Shown: in pieces, positions 1-12,590 of the stretch
How positions within the stretch are numbered: position 1 is the stretch's first letter
Layout: every line of letters begins with the position of its first letter
Assembly: GCA_037157565.1 (NCBI GenBank)
Contig: JAZHRO010000013.1
Coordinates: 74,951,501 to 75,015,500, forward strand
Reading direction: 5' to 3'
DNA: 64,000 nt
From: Thalassia testudinum
Taxonomy: Eukaryota > Streptophyta > Magnoliopsida > Alismatales > Hydrocharitaceae
The notes under the pieces: model-generated
What the model was told of the DNA's origin: nothing
Seen by the model: the letters and a program-made list of their open reading frames with translations, nothing else
Databases searched by the model: none
Program-made: the position numbers and the translations under genes

Positions 1-2058
1 AATCGTGCGTAACCCGGTACGAGGTGGATTGCATCTATCAAGGGGTTGTTTATTTGGACCTGCTCAAAGAGCTTGATCAGGTCCTCCTCAGGAGCCATGA
101 GTTTAGTTGTCCTCTTTCCCTTGGTCAGGGCCTCGGGAAATGGAACCTTGGTTGGCTCCTCTAGAATAGGTCCAAGTTTTTGATCTGGGATAAGGACATC
201 CTGGATAATTATCCTAGGGTTTGAGTCACTACCAGGCTTGGAGTGGTCTGGATAAGGTGGGTCTTGGGTTGCTTTACCACTACTGGTTGTCACAGAATTT
301 AGTCCTACCTGGTTCTAGTTAGGGGTTGGTAAGATGGGCTGCTGCTGTTGATAACCCACGTAAGAGGTTGATGCTTCCATCCCGTCAAGTGATGGAACAG
401 AAAGGTCCTGATAGATCAAGTGTGCTTGGCCTGGGTTTGGGTTCATAACATGCCTCTGGGTCGGCATGTTATTAGGGTTTGGCAGAGGTTATGAAGGAAG
501 AGTGCCCGGTTGGCGAGAATTCGCCATCTAGGCGAGTTGGTTGCGAACCTTTGTGATCTCGTCCTTGTGCTGTTTTTGGATAGCCGCATTCGTTCTTTGA
601 ATGTTAGCTAGAGTTTGAAGGATGAGGGACATTTGGTCTTGGTTGGGCCTGGATTGATAGGTGGAGTTGGGCCAAGGCTGAGTCGGCTGATAAGGACGAG
701 GGGCTTGTGGACGGGGCTGATAGGGTGGTCTTTGGGTCTGAGAATTTCCCTCCCACTGGAAATTCGGTTGGTTTTGCCATCCAGGGTTGTAGGTGTTGGA
801 AAATGGTCATTCTGGATGGAGTTGAGGTCCTCGCAGGTCTGAGGAGCCTCAGGAAAATTGGAGTATGGGGGTATAGAGTTTCCCCGACAAGAATAGAAAG
901 GATTGGAGGTCGCTCCGATCCTAAAGTTAGATGGGGGTGGATATGGATTCATCCCAGGAGAAGATCGGTGGAGGATGTTTTACACAGTTTCCCTTGCGGG
1001 AGGTAGCTGTGCAAAGGAGTTTTGTACAGAGGTGGCTCGCTGCAAGTGCTGAGTCAGCTCATCCACCTTCTTCACGATAATAGAGACCTTGTCCAACCGA
1101 CTGGCCATTAGTTCCAAGTCGACGGATGCAAACAGGCCCTGCATCTCATGTGCTCCCCTAAGATTTGTCGATGCACGGGTGTTCGTCCGGTCGAATAAAC
1201 CCATGGAGTCATTTTTGATGGAGTTCTCACACATATTCTCGAGAATCTCCCACACCGTGTCCTCATGTTGACCCATGATATTTCCTCCGCAAGTTGCATT
1301 GACGAATAATCTAATATCTTCACGGAGTCCCTGGTAAAAAAGACTGGACTTGTTCCCATTTAGGAACTCCGTAATGGGGGGCACTTTCTCATGAGATCTA
1401 GGAATCGATCCCATGCCTCATGAAGAGGTTTTCCCGACTGCTGGGTGAAGTGAGTAATCTGATGATGCAAGGCGTTTGTCCGACCAACGGGAAAGAACTC
1501 CTTCAAAAACTTGGACTGAAGTTCTTCTCAGGAACTGATCGGACGGGTCTGTGTCTGACACCAATGAGTCGCCTTGTCCATAAGGGAGAAAGAGAGCATC
1601 TTCATGAGTAAGATATCCCGATTTTGCGCATCTGACCCGAAGGTCTGGGCCAGATGCTTAAGCTATTTGATATGCTGGAAGGGATCTTCAGAGTTAAGCT
1701 GATAGAATTTAGGTATGGCATTAATCATATTGGGCTTCAGTTCATAATCAGGTCTACCAGTCGGGATTCTGACTTGAGGCTCAATTGCCACCGCAGCGAG
1801 ATTATAGTGATCCCGCATCATGGGGCACTGCGGTGGGTTCATGAAATTCTGGAAGAGGTCATTATGACGCTAGAGCTGGTGCTCAAGATTATTCTCTTCT
1901 TCAATAGGCTGAGCCATGATGGAAGAAGAAGGAGAACTAGGATCAGAATCAGAAGAAAGGTCTATGTGGAGGGGTTGTTGCACAAACAAGGGTGTCGAGG
2001 CTTGGCCTTGGGGAGAGTGGATTTCTAGAGGAGGTTTCAAGGACCTCCTACCAAACAT
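1..2058 (-). pseudogene. Athila-like Ty3/gypsy gag and gag-pro linker, degenerate
   Basis: Read on the minus strand, this is the gag polyprotein of an Athila-type retrotransposon, which would form the virus-like particle. A start at about 2056 (MFGRRSLK) or 1917 (MAQPIEEENN) is followed by the capsid segment. That segment includes a tryptophan-rich stretch and a frame at 980-1414 with VPPITEFLNGNKSSLFYQGL, where family members have the FL..FFP..R...R..I..F core and the WERF-type block. The Pro/Gln-rich C-terminal part lies near 600-800 (GWQNQPNF-like). At 1-300 there is a pre-protease block with PFPEAL and EEDLIKLFEQVQINNPLIDA, a conserved Athila landmark. Several frame changes are needed to read it, so it is a pseudogene. 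It continues beyond the left edge of the window. The assignment rests on recognising family motifs, not on a database search. Confidence 0.75.
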
Positions 2059-2980
2059 GCACTGATAGACTGAATGAGGTTAGAACTTGTTGGACCCAAT
2101 TAAGACACCTAAAATATGTTGGGTAACTATAGAGGTTCGGGGCGGATGATACCCCTTGATCAGAAGGTCGTCCACCTGAGAATTACCTGGGCAGCCAGAG
2201 AGGGTGAGTCCCGCAAAGACCCCTACACGGTAGAGCGCCCCCACAGGTTACAGGGTTTCCCCCACCCGACCTCTCTTGTCACTGAGATTCTAGGTAGACC
2301 AGAATGTGGTCCCTGACCACTTAAGTCTACCACTTTTAATTAAGATCAAGGTGCTTAGGGTTTCACTTGAACTTTAAACCCTTTGTGTGCAAAAGTGACC
2401 TAATTTAAAGGTTGGTCGATCCAAAGGATCAACTTCACCTCTTTGTTCCTATGAGAGCTTCTTAGGTCCTTTCTTTTAATGTTCAAGTAAATTAAGAGCC
2501 TGATTGCTTAGGGTTTCTCTTAAATAAGTCTTTTCACACAATGGCTTAGGCACACTTCTTTTGGAAATTTCAATTCTTTATTTAGAAGAAGATGTGTCTC
2601 TAAAACCCTAGCTTAGAATCCTAGGTTGGTTCTAGTTGGTCCAATTAGTTGCCTCATAAATGGGTAACTAGGGATCAAGCAAGAAGGATTTAGCTCTAAT
2701 TACCTGCAGTTTAGATGTGTTGAAATTCAAAAATAGGCAACTCTGTGAATTACTAAGTATGTAAGACAGGTAGCCCTAAATTGATTTTCTTTTTGTTTCT
2801 TCCTCTTTAGAATGTGAGGGGCTTAGGAGAGAGCTTTGAAGGTTATCTGTCCCCTTGTGTGGTTATTGTGTGGTTGCTTGTCTTTTCTTGCCTTCCTTTC
2901 TTTCCTGCACAATAAAAAAGATATTAAGTCAATATAAAATCAAAAATTGTGATTTTAGAAGCTTCTAAAATGCCCGCTAC
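2059..2980 (-). other. Athila 5' untranslated leader
   Basis: This is a non-coding stretch between the gag start and the primer binding site of the minus-strand Athila element. It is AT-rich and contains no convincing open frame. Its position fits a retrotransposon leader. Confidence 0.5.
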
Positions 2981-2998
2981 TCCCTAGCAACGGCACCA
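2981..2998 (-). promoter_or_regulatory. Primer binding site (tRNA-Asp type)
   Basis: On the minus strand this reads TGGTGCCGTTGCTAGGGA. It differs by only a few bases from the tRNA-Asp complementary site used by plant Athila-like elements (TGGCGCCGTTGCCGGGGA). It lies 8 bp from the LTR edge, which fixes the orientation of the element as minus and the inner boundary of LTR1. Confidence 0.75.
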
Positions 2999-3006
2999 AA
3001 AACTGG

Positions 3007-5738
3007 TGATGGGTTTTTGATCATCCTCAGTTTGATTTATTTATTACTTGAATATCTAAAAAATTCTCCGAGATCGAACTCAGGGAGCAAATTCGATTTC
3101 TAGAAGCATAAAAATCATAATTTACAATAATGTACTGTTTTACAAAAAAAACTAGAGAGAGAAAATAAAATTTTTCCTCTCTTTTCTTTTCTTCTCTCTT
3201 TCTTCTTTATTCTTCTTTCTCTTCTTCTTTCTGTCTTTAGACATCTGATTCCATGAATCAGACGCCTTAAGTAGCGTTCTGCCACAGTACACGTCTCTTT
3301 CTTCTTCTTCCTTTCTTCTCTTTGGCTGCTGCTGCTTCTTCTTCTCCTTGGATTTTTCTTCTTCTCTTCTTTTCTTTCCTGCTTGGCTCTTTCTTCTTCT
3401 TCAGCTCCTTCTGCCTTCTGTGCTCTTCTTCTTCTTATCTTTCTTCCTTTCCTTCTTCTTCTTTAGCTCCTGCTCCTTGTCATGGCTAAGTCTTTAGCCA
3501 CTTCTTCTTTTCTTCTTCTGCTTCCTCTTCCTTTTGCCTTTTGTGTTGCGCCTCTTCTTCTTCCTCCTCCTTTTTCTTCAGCTTCCCTGCACATGCATGG
3601 TTAGGCAAAAACCTACCCCTACCCTCCCCGCATCTCTCTCTCTATTTCATTCTTGGGTTCGCTCTCCCAGAGCCTGCTCAGGTATATGGGTCGGCTTAAC
3701 ATGCCCGAGACCAGGCCCACCGGCGAGCGGTGGTGGGCGAGGTGTGCACAGGTATTGGGTCAGGCAGCTAGGTCTGCGGAGGAGTGAGCACGTATGAGGC
3801 GGTGAGTAGGCGAGGGGACCTCACCCTGTGTGACTGAGGCGATAAGCCTATGTCACTTTTTCAATTTATGCACTGCGGGGTGCTCGAAAACGCCCGAGAT
3901 GGGACTTAAAGTTCCCACCTTCTGTTGAGCGCCCAGCAGCAGAAGTTGCGAGCGATTGCAGCAACGGCTAAGGCCTTCGAGGCCAATTAGCTGCCTGGAG
4001 CTGTGCACGGACGTTTTTCGCGCCCCTTGGGACTACTGGCCTGGAGCTGGGAGGTCTAGGCGAAGCTTCAAGTAAGCTTCGTGCTGTTGCGTCAATGGCG
4101 GAGACCCTCAGAACCTGAAATCACGCAAACGGCCTTGTGGCCACGTTAGAATGCTCAACAAGCTTCGCCGGAGCACGACGAAGGTGGTTCGGGGGTTAGC
4201 AAGGCGTGTAGATGCCTATACGCCTGTGCCTAGGGCACACTGTGTGCGTGCAGGTGGGTGTGTTCAGGGGATGGTTTCAGTGGGTTGCGTGGTTAGTGGA
4301 AGGTCGCAAGATGGTTAGCGGGTGGAGGTGAAGCTTCAGAGAGGTTTGGTGAGGGGTGGATCTATCTGTGGTGGTGGAATGGCCTCGCTAGAGTTGGTGG
4401 TCAGAGGTGGAGATGGTGATGGTGGACAGTGGAGTCCAGGAGTCGAAAGATCAAATTGACAGAGGGGAAATAAAGAGGGGAGTAAAGGCAACTTATCTAC
4501 GAGTCTAGAGTGAAGGGGGGGATGCAGAGGTGGTGAGCGGCCAGTACTGCCATCGCTGGAGAAGAAGGTGCCAGGGGGAGAGAATGGTGACGAGGAAGAG
4601 GGGTTGGAGGGCGCCCACTGGTACGGTGCGGCCCGGCAGAAGACGGCGGAGGTAGCTCTGCCACTAGTACTGTGGCAGAGTGACGAGAGAGGAGAGGGAG
4701 AGTTGCCGGAAGCTCTGGCAATTGGCCGGAGTCGGGAAGAGATGAATTAGAGGGAGGATCTCAGGCCAATCTAAGCTTGAAGGATGCGGCGAGGTGTGCC
4801 GCTCCTTAAATAGGCAAGGGCTGGCCGGGAGGCACGCGAGAGCGGCGGGAAAAGTCTTGCCAGAGGTATGGTAGATGGAGACCCATACCTCTCACACGTT
4901 CGCGCAATAGGTATGGCAGTCATCAGGGCATGGGGTCCGGCCCATGCGGTAGGGGGCTCCGCAGGGAGCTCCCCTTTCAAATCTGGGGTCGGCTCCCCAT
5001 GCATGCGGGGCACCATCCTCCACGCAAAGTCGCCAGAGGTATGGCCTGCTGCTGCGGGTGGCAGAAGGACGGGATTGAAGAAAACATCAGGAAAGTTGAG
5101 GGGGTAAACGCAAGAGTTTCAAAAAGCTGAGGGTCAGAAAGTAATTTTGAGGACCAAATTACAAAGTGGGTCAAGACAACCTACCCTTAGGTTCAAATTT
5201 TGGTATCAACCTAATTTGGACCTAAGGAATCCAATCGTGAAGTTGTATTTTAGGTTTGACCACGTTTGACTGGATATTTTGCATAAAATCCCAAATTAGG
5301 TCAAAAATTGGGTATGGACCTCAATCTTGGTAAAAATAGGTTCCAAAGGCCAAATTCAAGGTTCTAAACCCTAGTGGATAATTTTTCATGAATTTTAGAG
5401 GGTTTAGTTGATTTTTCTCTTGCCTAGAACTTCGTGAATTAAAGTGGATTTGTTTTAAGGTTACAGAATGTCATTTAATTTCCAAATTTTGTCACAACCC
5501 TTTTCTGATCAAACCATCCCACTTTTTCCTTTGTTAGGTTCACTTGACCTATGTGTAGACCCTTAGAAATCCCGTTCATGCACTGCAATGGTAAAATTAC
5601 AGTTTTACCATTGTATCATGTTTTATTCTCACATTAATAATTCCTTAAATTAGGCCTTCCCTTAGCTTATGTAGGAGCTTTTGTTCACTTTATTATGTTA
5701 AAATGTGCTAGTTAGGGTTCATGATGAGGATCTCATCA
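3007..5738 (-). mobile_element. Athila-like LTR 1
   Basis: This is a long terminal repeat of about 2.73 kb with TG...CA ends: on the plus strand it starts tgatgggttt and ends ctcatca. One side has a primer binding site followed by gag, and the other side has a polypurine tract followed by an integrase tail. LTR1 is therefore bordered by internal sequence on both sides, so two elements share it. It matches LTR2 (7703-10338) along its length, including a pyrimidine-rich TTCTTC tract near the left end, a GC-rich centre and the final GATGAG/CTCATC inverted ends. Open frames inside it are low-complexity or shadows, and I see no gene. Confidence 0.75.
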
Positions 5739-5751
5739 TACCCCCATGCCT
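5739..5751 (-). promoter_or_regulatory. Polypurine tract of Athila element
   Basis: On the minus strand AGGCATGGGGGTA lies directly before the TGATGAG start of LTR1, the usual place for plus-strand DNA priming. The same sequence precedes LTR2 at 10339-10351. Confidence 0.65.
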
Positions 5752-7313
5752 AGATTTTGCTAGTCCCTTAGCAAAATTTTAAGGTTTTAACCTTTGTTGT
5801 AGACGATGAGTTCCTTTCACTAATTTTGATAAGTGCATTTTCTTCTCTTTGTCTCTTTGATTAAGTCAGAATGCCAGCCATGGGCCTAAAGGTACTCCAC
5901 TACCAACCAAGATCCAGATCTGTCTAGCTTTAGTTTCAGTCCTTAGTAAAGGTTTTTAAGGCTTGTAGGGACTACCCTACGATTTATTGGACTCCGAGGT
6001 TAAAGCACCCGTGCTTGAGACATTTTTAGCCTTGGTTCAGTTTGCAGTGCGTTTTGTAAGAGAGAGACAAAGGGTTTATTTGTTTGGAGAGTTTTCTATC
6101 TCTTTTCTTTTTAATTCTAACTTAAGATTGGCTTCTCAACGCGGTCTGTATCGGATTCCTCGTCCCCATCATCAATCCTCAAAGGTTCCTGGCAATTGAT
6201 GTTTCGAGATAGCACCGCCCATGGTAACCCCCAAAATCCTGGTTTTCGATATTTCGAGATAATCCCGCCCATGGTGTTCCGTGGCCGAATTCAGACCCTG
6301 GAAATTGACATTTCGTGATAATGCCATTCATGGTATCTGAACCGACAGAGTGCTTACATGCCCCTAGTAGGATATGTAAATATCCTAAGAGATAAGCACC
6401 GAGGAGACGTTATGTTGTTACGCATCTTTGTGGAGAATTTCCCACTTCTTCGCGTCGGGAACTCGTCTAAATCAACTTGTGTTGATCGGCCGCTCCTAAT
6501 CTAGGTAACATTTTCATAATATTAGAAATGCTTCCGCATGATTCTGATAGTTATGCTCACTGAACCAGACTGTGTGTAAATTGGGGTACTTGGGTTACCG
6601 AGTCCCGTAAACCGAAGGTTAGTTAATGAGGCCGAATACTCCCTAAGCCTTAGACCTAACACTTAAGCTTTTCAATTTCCTCAACCTCTTGAGGAATATC
6701 CAGATCTTAATGGGTACTAAGAGTCTAGCAAAGAAGGCCTAAAGTTAACGTTTTTACTAATCTTTTTTTGTTTCTTTAGCACTTTCTCATTACTTTTCTT
6801 TAATGTGGTCTAGAATTTTGGTTAATTCCTTAATTTCTTGCTAATGACTATCTCTTTCTTTTTCATTTTGTGCTCCTTTCTAGCATTTTGCTCTTTTCCT
6901 CCTTTTGTAAAGAATTTCTTCCCTCCTAATTTTTTTGTTCTTTTTCAAAAAAAAAATTTTTAATTTTTTTGGTGTTTTTGACATATGTGATTTTTTTGTT
7001 GAAACATTTTTTTGTTATGAGGTTTTATTACACTTTCATGCCCCCTTGGCTAAGATTTGCAATGTCCTTATTGTAAATTAGGTGGGTTTTTATTCAGCAT
7101 GGTTCATACATTAGGACAGGTGTTGGGCGAGTGGATGGGTCGAGGTGACTGTTGTGGACGATTTCTAATCTCAGGTACGAGTAGCTGAGGTGGAGTCGGT
7201 TGTCCTAAAGGATGAACCTAAAGTGTAAAGAAATGACAGAAAAGGTTTCGGGTTTTCAAAAGAATGACGAGTTGCCTCCCGTTAAGCGCTGAGTTTTATG
7301 CCATCGGCTGGGC
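5752..7313 (-). other. Athila 3' non-coding region
   Basis: This non-coding stretch lies between the pol stop and the polypurine tract. Its left 1 kb aligns by eye with 10352-11330, with shared blocks such as CAAAGGTTTTTAAGGCT and TTTGTAAGAGAGAGA. The right part (about 6740-7260) is missing from the second copy. No convincing gene was found. Confidence 0.55.
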
Positions 7314-7690
7314 TCAATGAGCTCGGGGAGAATGGAGGGTAAATGATGACTCAGCCAAATTTGTATTGGTTATGTCAATGAACGGTTTGAGTCTCTGGCT
7401 GTTCACGACGAAGGGTTCGGAATCGTGGCTGAGCAGACTAATTTCGACGGCTCCATTTCTAAAGATCTGTCGGACAAGATAGGGTCCGATCCACTTGGAT
7501 CGTAGTTTCCCATGGAACAATTTAAGTCGAGCATCGAAGAGTAGGACCTTCTGACCAGGGTGAAAGATCTTTCTAGAAATATGCTTGTTAGTGGCCGTGA
7601 TGTTGACCGAGCCATGGCTAGTCTTTTGTTTGTTCTTATTATAGTAATGTCGTTGTGGTACAGATAAATTAGCTACGGTTTGTCGCCATT
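7314..7690 (-). pseudogene. Athila integrase C-terminal end (fragment)
   Basis: The minus-strand frame ending at 7314 contains the C-terminal part of a Ty3/gypsy integrase. FHGKLRSKWIGPYLV is the conserved GPF/Y-type module, and it is followed by GAVEI and VNSQRLKPFI. The preceding residues (HPGQKVLLFDARLKLF) are also typical. Upstream on the minus strand the frame is lost near 7690, where sequence jumps directly into a slightly truncated LTR2. The catalytic integrase core, RNase H, reverse transcriptase and gag of this copy are therefore deleted. Confidence 0.75.
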
Positions 7691-7702
7691 GCCACTGTTA
7701 CA

Positions 7703-10338
7703 ATTTTACTCAGAAATATTTTTCTTCCGAGGTCGAACTCAGGGAGCTACTAGAATTCTAGAAGTACAATGCTTCTTTATTACAAAAATAAGAGAAAGAG
7801 AGGGGGGGAAGTAGATTTTGTTTCTTGGCGTTTTCTTTTCTTCTTTCTCTCTTTGCTTGTCTTCTTTTTCCCTTCTTTTTCTTCTCCTCTTCACAGTTCT
7901 TGATCTTCTTCAGTTCTTCTTCTTCTCTTCTTTGTCTTCTTTCTTTCTTCTTCTTTATTCCTTCTTCTCTTTTCTTTCAGCTGCGACACCTTTTCTTTTC
8001 TTTTTCTTCTTCTTTGCTTTGTCTGTAGAGCTACACCCGTCGTCTGATTTCTCAGTCAGACGGCTTAAGTGGTGTCTGCTACAGTGCTTCCTTTGTGTTT
8101 CTCCTTCTTCTTCTTCCTGCGGTCTTCTTATTCCTTCTTCCTTGGCCTTCTCCTTCTTCCTTCTTCCTTCTTCCTTGGTCTTCTTCTCTCGCACCCTGTT
8201 TCTACACAAAGAGCAAAACCTACCCTGTCCCTCTACCCGCACGTCTCTCTCTCTCTGTAAACCACTCACAGGACGCTCTCCCAGAGCCGCGGGTAATCGG
8301 GTCGGGTTTCGTGCCCGTGACCAGGCGCACCGGTGTGTGGGTGATGCGCGAGGTGTGTTCAGATAGGGTCGGGTCAGATCCCGCCAGATCCGCGAGGTGA
8401 AACCGCGGACGAGGCGAGCGTGAGTAAGGTGAGGGACCTCACCCCAGTGCTTTCGGAGGCGACTAGTAGAAAACACAAAATCAACTTATACTACTGCGAG
8501 GTTTGGTAAACTTACGATGTGGGACTATCCTTTGCGCTCTTCTCGCGCACTCCCGCAGCTTCGCTTCCTCAGCTACAGGCTCTATTCGCTTTGATTGCTG
8601 GGTTAGCTGCCTTCGCACTACCCTCCCGACTTCGCAGCACCTGGAGCCCTGGGGTTCTGAAGCCTGGAGTGTGCGTGGAACTGCTTCAATGCAACGTCAA
8701 TGGCGGCTGGGCGTCAAACCTGCCAGACACGAAAAGGGCCTCTCGGCCTAATCAGATCAGCGGGGGATCTTCGCCGTGGCACGACGAAGGTGGTGCAGGG
8801 TGCAGCAGGTCGTGGGGCGGCGTCTGGCCGTGGGGCTAGGTCGAACAGCTACCGGAAAAATAGGTTTAATCGAGGGAGTGTGGTGGGGGTGTGGAGCGGC
8901 AGTGGGTGGGCGGAGGTTGTTCAGCGTGATGAGGCGGAGGTTCTGTGAGGGTCGGCGAGGCCTGTGGGGCTGCGGAGCGATGGAAGCGTCTCGTCGGAGG
9001 GTGGCCGGAGGCATGGAAGGTGACGGTGGACAGGAGCAGTCGAGGGTTAATTGAATGAAAGACAGTGAGGAAAAGAAAGCAGGGGAGATGGGGAATAGTT
9101 CTGACCTAATTATGGGGATGAAGGGGCCGGAGCAGGGCGGCAGTCGTATCAACTGTCGCCAGAAAAGAAATACCCAGAGGAGGAGGGCGGCGGCGAGGAA
9201 GAGAGCGGGAGGGCGCGCGCTGGGTACGGCGCGACGTGGGAAGAGCGGGCGAAGGTGGCTCTGCTGCTGGTATTGCAGTAGAGTGACGAGACGGAGGAGG
9301 AGGAGACGCCAGAGCTGGTGGGTTTCTGCCGGAGTGGGAAGAGAGGAAAGGTGGGGGTTTTTCTCCGTCAAGACCGAGCTGCCCCCATCGGCTGGTGACG
9401 CTGGTCCTTATAAAGGAGAAGGCGGAAGGGTGGGCGCAGGGAGGCGACGTGCCTCCCTTGCCGGAGAGTTCGGAATTGTGACCCAGACCTTCCGCGCGTT
9501 CGCACGGAAGGTGTGGGCGAGGGCAGAGGTCAAGGTGGTGTCCCTGCGATAGCAGACGTCGCAGAGAACACCCGTTCAACTGGCAGGTACCCTCCCTCAC
9601 CCTGCGCGGCGCCACGCTCCGCGCAAAGTCGCCGGAGCATGGCGCTGCCCAGAGATTTGCAGGAGGGACCTGTATGCAAAGAACGACGAAGAACCTAGAA
9701 GCCAAAATGCAAGGATTTCGAAAGTTGAGGGTCAAAAAGTAATAGATGAGGACCAAAATGCAAAGTCGGTCAAGATGGTCTCATCTTAGGTTCAAGTTTT
9801 TATGCATGACTAAATGGGACCTAAGGATTCTAATGGTGAATTTTATTTCTAGGTCAGACCTTGCTTGACCGATCGATTTACGTAAAAATCCAAATTAAAT
9901 CATTAATTGGGCATGGTTCTCAATGTAGGTCAAAATGGGTTATCAAGGCTAAATTGAAGGTTCTAAACCCTAGAGATTATTTTTCTATGAATTTTAGAGG
10001 GTTTATTCGATTTTTACCCTGCCTCGAACCTCGTGAATTGAAGTGGGTTTGTTTTAGGGTTACAGAATGTCATTTAATTTCTTGGAGTTGCTGTAGCCCT
10101 TGTTGAATCAAATCATCCCACTTTCCTTCCTATTAGGTTAGTTTGACCTATGTTTGGACCCTAAGTTACCCTGTTTACATATTGTGTTGGTGAAATTGCA
10201 TTTTTACCCCTTATGGCTTGTTTTTTTCTTAAACTCAGAATTCTCTGAGTCAAGCCTTTCTATGAGTTATGTAGGAGCTTTTTCTCGCATATCTAGGTTA
10301 GATTGTGCCAGTTAGGGTTCATGATGAGGTTCTCATCA
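7703..10338 (-). mobile_element. Athila-like LTR 2, inner end truncated
   Basis: This second copy of the roughly 2.7 kb Athila LTR is colinear with LTR1. Shared landmarks are GAACTCAGGGAGC near its left end, the TTCTTC tract, the GC-rich centre and the final TTCTCATCA. About 35-45 bp at the inner edge are missing, together with the primer binding site and gag, because the copy is fused to integrase sequence. On the right it is followed by a polypurine tract and a further 3' non-coding region, so it too has internal sequence on both sides. Confidence 0.7.
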
Positions 10339-11322
10339 TACCCCCATGCCTAGCTTTTGCTAATCCCTTAGCAAAAACTTAAGGTTTTAACCTTTGTTCT
10401 AAACCATGATGTTTTTAATAACTTCAGATAAGTGCTTTTTCATTTGAACTTAGATTAGGTTAGAATGCTGACCATAGGCCTAAAAGGTACTCTAGTATCA
10501 ACCAAGATCCAGATCTATCCAACCTCAGCCTCAGTCCTTAGCAAAGGTTTTTAAGGCTCACAAGAACTAACCTAAGGTCTATTGGACTTTGTGGTTAAAG
10601 CGCCCGTGCTTGAAATGATTTTAGCCCTGGCTCAGTTCGCAGTGCATTTTGTAAGAGAGAGAGATAGAAAATTTTTCTGTTTGGAGAGTTTTCTCTCTCT
10701 TTTTCTTTTTAATTCTAGCTTAGGATTGGCTTTTCAACACGGTCTGTATCAGATTCCTTGCTCCCATCATCAATCCTCAAGGGTTCCTGGCAATCGATGC
10801 TTCGAAATAGCACCGCCCATGGCAACCCCCGGAATCCTGGCTATTGAGATTTTGAGATAATCCCATCCATGGTGTTCCGTGGCCAAATTCAGACCCTGGC
10901 AATTGACACTTCGTGATAATGCCATTCATGGAATCTGAACCTGCAGAGTGCGTACATGCCCCCAGTAGGATATGTAAATATCCTAAGAGACAAGCATCGA
11001 GGAGATGATATTTTGTTACACATCTTCGAGGGGAATTTCCCACCTCTCCACGCTGGGAACTCGTCTAAGTCGACTTGCGTTGATCGGCCGCTCCTACTCT
11101 AGGCGTACTTTTCATAATTTTGTGATGCTTCTACGTGATTTTGATTTTTACGCTTACTGAACCAGGCTATGTGTGAGGTTAGGATGCTTAGGTTACCGAG
11201 TCCCGTAAACCAAAAGTTAATTAATGGGGTCAAATACTCCCTAAGCCTTGGACCTAATACTTAAGCTTTTCATTTTCCTCAACCTCTTGAGGAATGTCTT
11301 GATCTTAATGGGTACTAAGGGC
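10339..11322 (-). other. Athila polypurine tract and 3' non-coding region, third copy
   Basis: The polypurine tract at 10339-10351 is followed by sequence homologous to 5752-6740. At about 11330 it jumps to the zinc-finger start of integrase, so most of the integrase gene and the distal part of the 3' region are deleted. Confidence 0.55.
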
Positions 11323-12484
11323 CTATCCAAGAATGCCTAAAGTTTGGTCACTGCATGCTTGGTCATGGCAGAAAGAGAGTATGTCATTGATTTCGACCTT
11401 TGGGACACATCGCCGGATAATTTGGTCAGCACCTATAAGGAATAAGTACGGGTCTTCCCAAATGTAATACTTGGAATCGAAGTGCAATTTGTCTTTCTTG
11501 GCCTTCGGCAAATCATATGGGATTTGATGTGATGCTAAGTAGTTTACTATATCAGCAAACCAAGGAAGCCCTATATCAATAGTCAAGAGGTGCTCATCAG
11601 GAAAATGCTCCGTGATTGGTCCAGAAGAATCGATGATCTCGGAAGGAAGGCGGGACAAGTGGCCAGCTACCACATTCTGTCTTCCCGCTTTGTCGCAAAT
11701 CTCGAGGTTAAATTCTTACAACAGCAAGATCCATCGGATTAATCGAGGTTTTACGTCCTTCTTCGCAAGGAGATGCCTCAGAGCTATGTGATCCGAGTAT
11801 ATTATAACGTAGGAACCCAGTAAATAAGACTTGAATTTTTCAAGGGTAAAAACTACAGCTAGCAGCTCTTTCTCCGTAACTGTGTAGTTACGCTGAGCCT
11901 TGTCAAGTGTCTTGCTAGCGTAGTAGATGACCACGGGTTTCCCGTGAATTTTTGCCCCAGAACCGCTCCTACAACAAAGTCAGATGCATCGCACATGATC
12001 TCAAAGGGTTGAGACAAATCAGTGGACTATCGGATCGGGCCTTGGGTAACTCGGTCATGAAGGATCTCAAAAGCTTAAGTGCATTCCTTGGAAATCTCAA
12101 AAGGTACATCCTTGGAGAGAAGAGTGGTCAGGGGGCGTGCGATTTTCGAGAAATCAGGGATGAATCGACGGTAAAAACCGACGTGCCCCAGAAAAGATCG
12201 GATGTCCCTGATCGAGTTAGGCATAGGGAGTTTGAAAATTAGGTTAACCTTGGCTCGATCCACTTGGATGCCCCTCTAAGAAATCAAATATCCCAGGACG
12301 ATCCCCTCAAGCACCATAAAGTGGCTCTTTTCCCAGGAAAGAACCAGATTTACGAAAATGCAATGCCTGAGTATATGAACAAAGTCCTGGAGGCAATCGT
12401 CAAATGATGCCCCAAAAACTGAGAAGTCATCCATGAAGACTTCCAGATAATCGCCTACCATATCAGAGACTATGAACCGACGCC
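11323..12484 (-). pseudogene. Athila pol remnant: reverse transcriptase, RNase H, integrase zinc finger
   Basis: On the minus strand, reading from 12484 downwards, the order is reverse transcriptase, RNase H, then integrase N-terminus. The reverse transcriptase has YLEVFMDDFSVFGASFDDCL with the catalytic (F)MDD, NLVLSWEKSHFMV, and SFLGHVGFYRRFIPDFSKIA. RNase H has [20 protein letters not shown] and [17 protein letters not shown]. After the AGHLSRL linker comes the integrase start, with DQIIRRCVP and DILSFCH (histidine/cysteine zinc-binding block). The FMDDFSV..SSFDDCL style is characteristic of Athila. Stops and frameshifts break the reading frame. It begins within the reverse transcriptase, where it is fused to an inverted LTR piece. 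Confidence 0.85.
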
Positions 12485-12590
12485 TTGACCTACTTTGCAA
12501 AAAAGTCCACCTAATTACATTTTGGCCCCTAACTTTTGAAAACCCTTGCGAAAACCCCCTCAACTTCTCCGTCACTTTTTGCATTCCTGC
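12485..12590 (+). repeat. Inverted fragment of the Athila LTR
   Basis: The sequence CTTGACCTACTTTGCAAA and the following CTTTTGAAAACCCTTGCG and CCCCCTCAACTT match the reverse complement of LTR1 around 5090-5180. LTR-derived sequence in the opposite orientation therefore abuts the truncated reverse transcriptase. Confidence 0.55.

Noticed and set aside
7818..8366. Leu/Phe/Ser-rich frame of 182 codons in LTR2
   Set aside because: It is encoded by the TTCTTC pyrimidine tract of the Athila LTR, so it is low complexity and not a membrane protein.
9055..9756. Overlapping 165- and 216-codon frames in LTR2
   Set aside because: They are GC-rich LTR sequence with frames on both strands and no motif.
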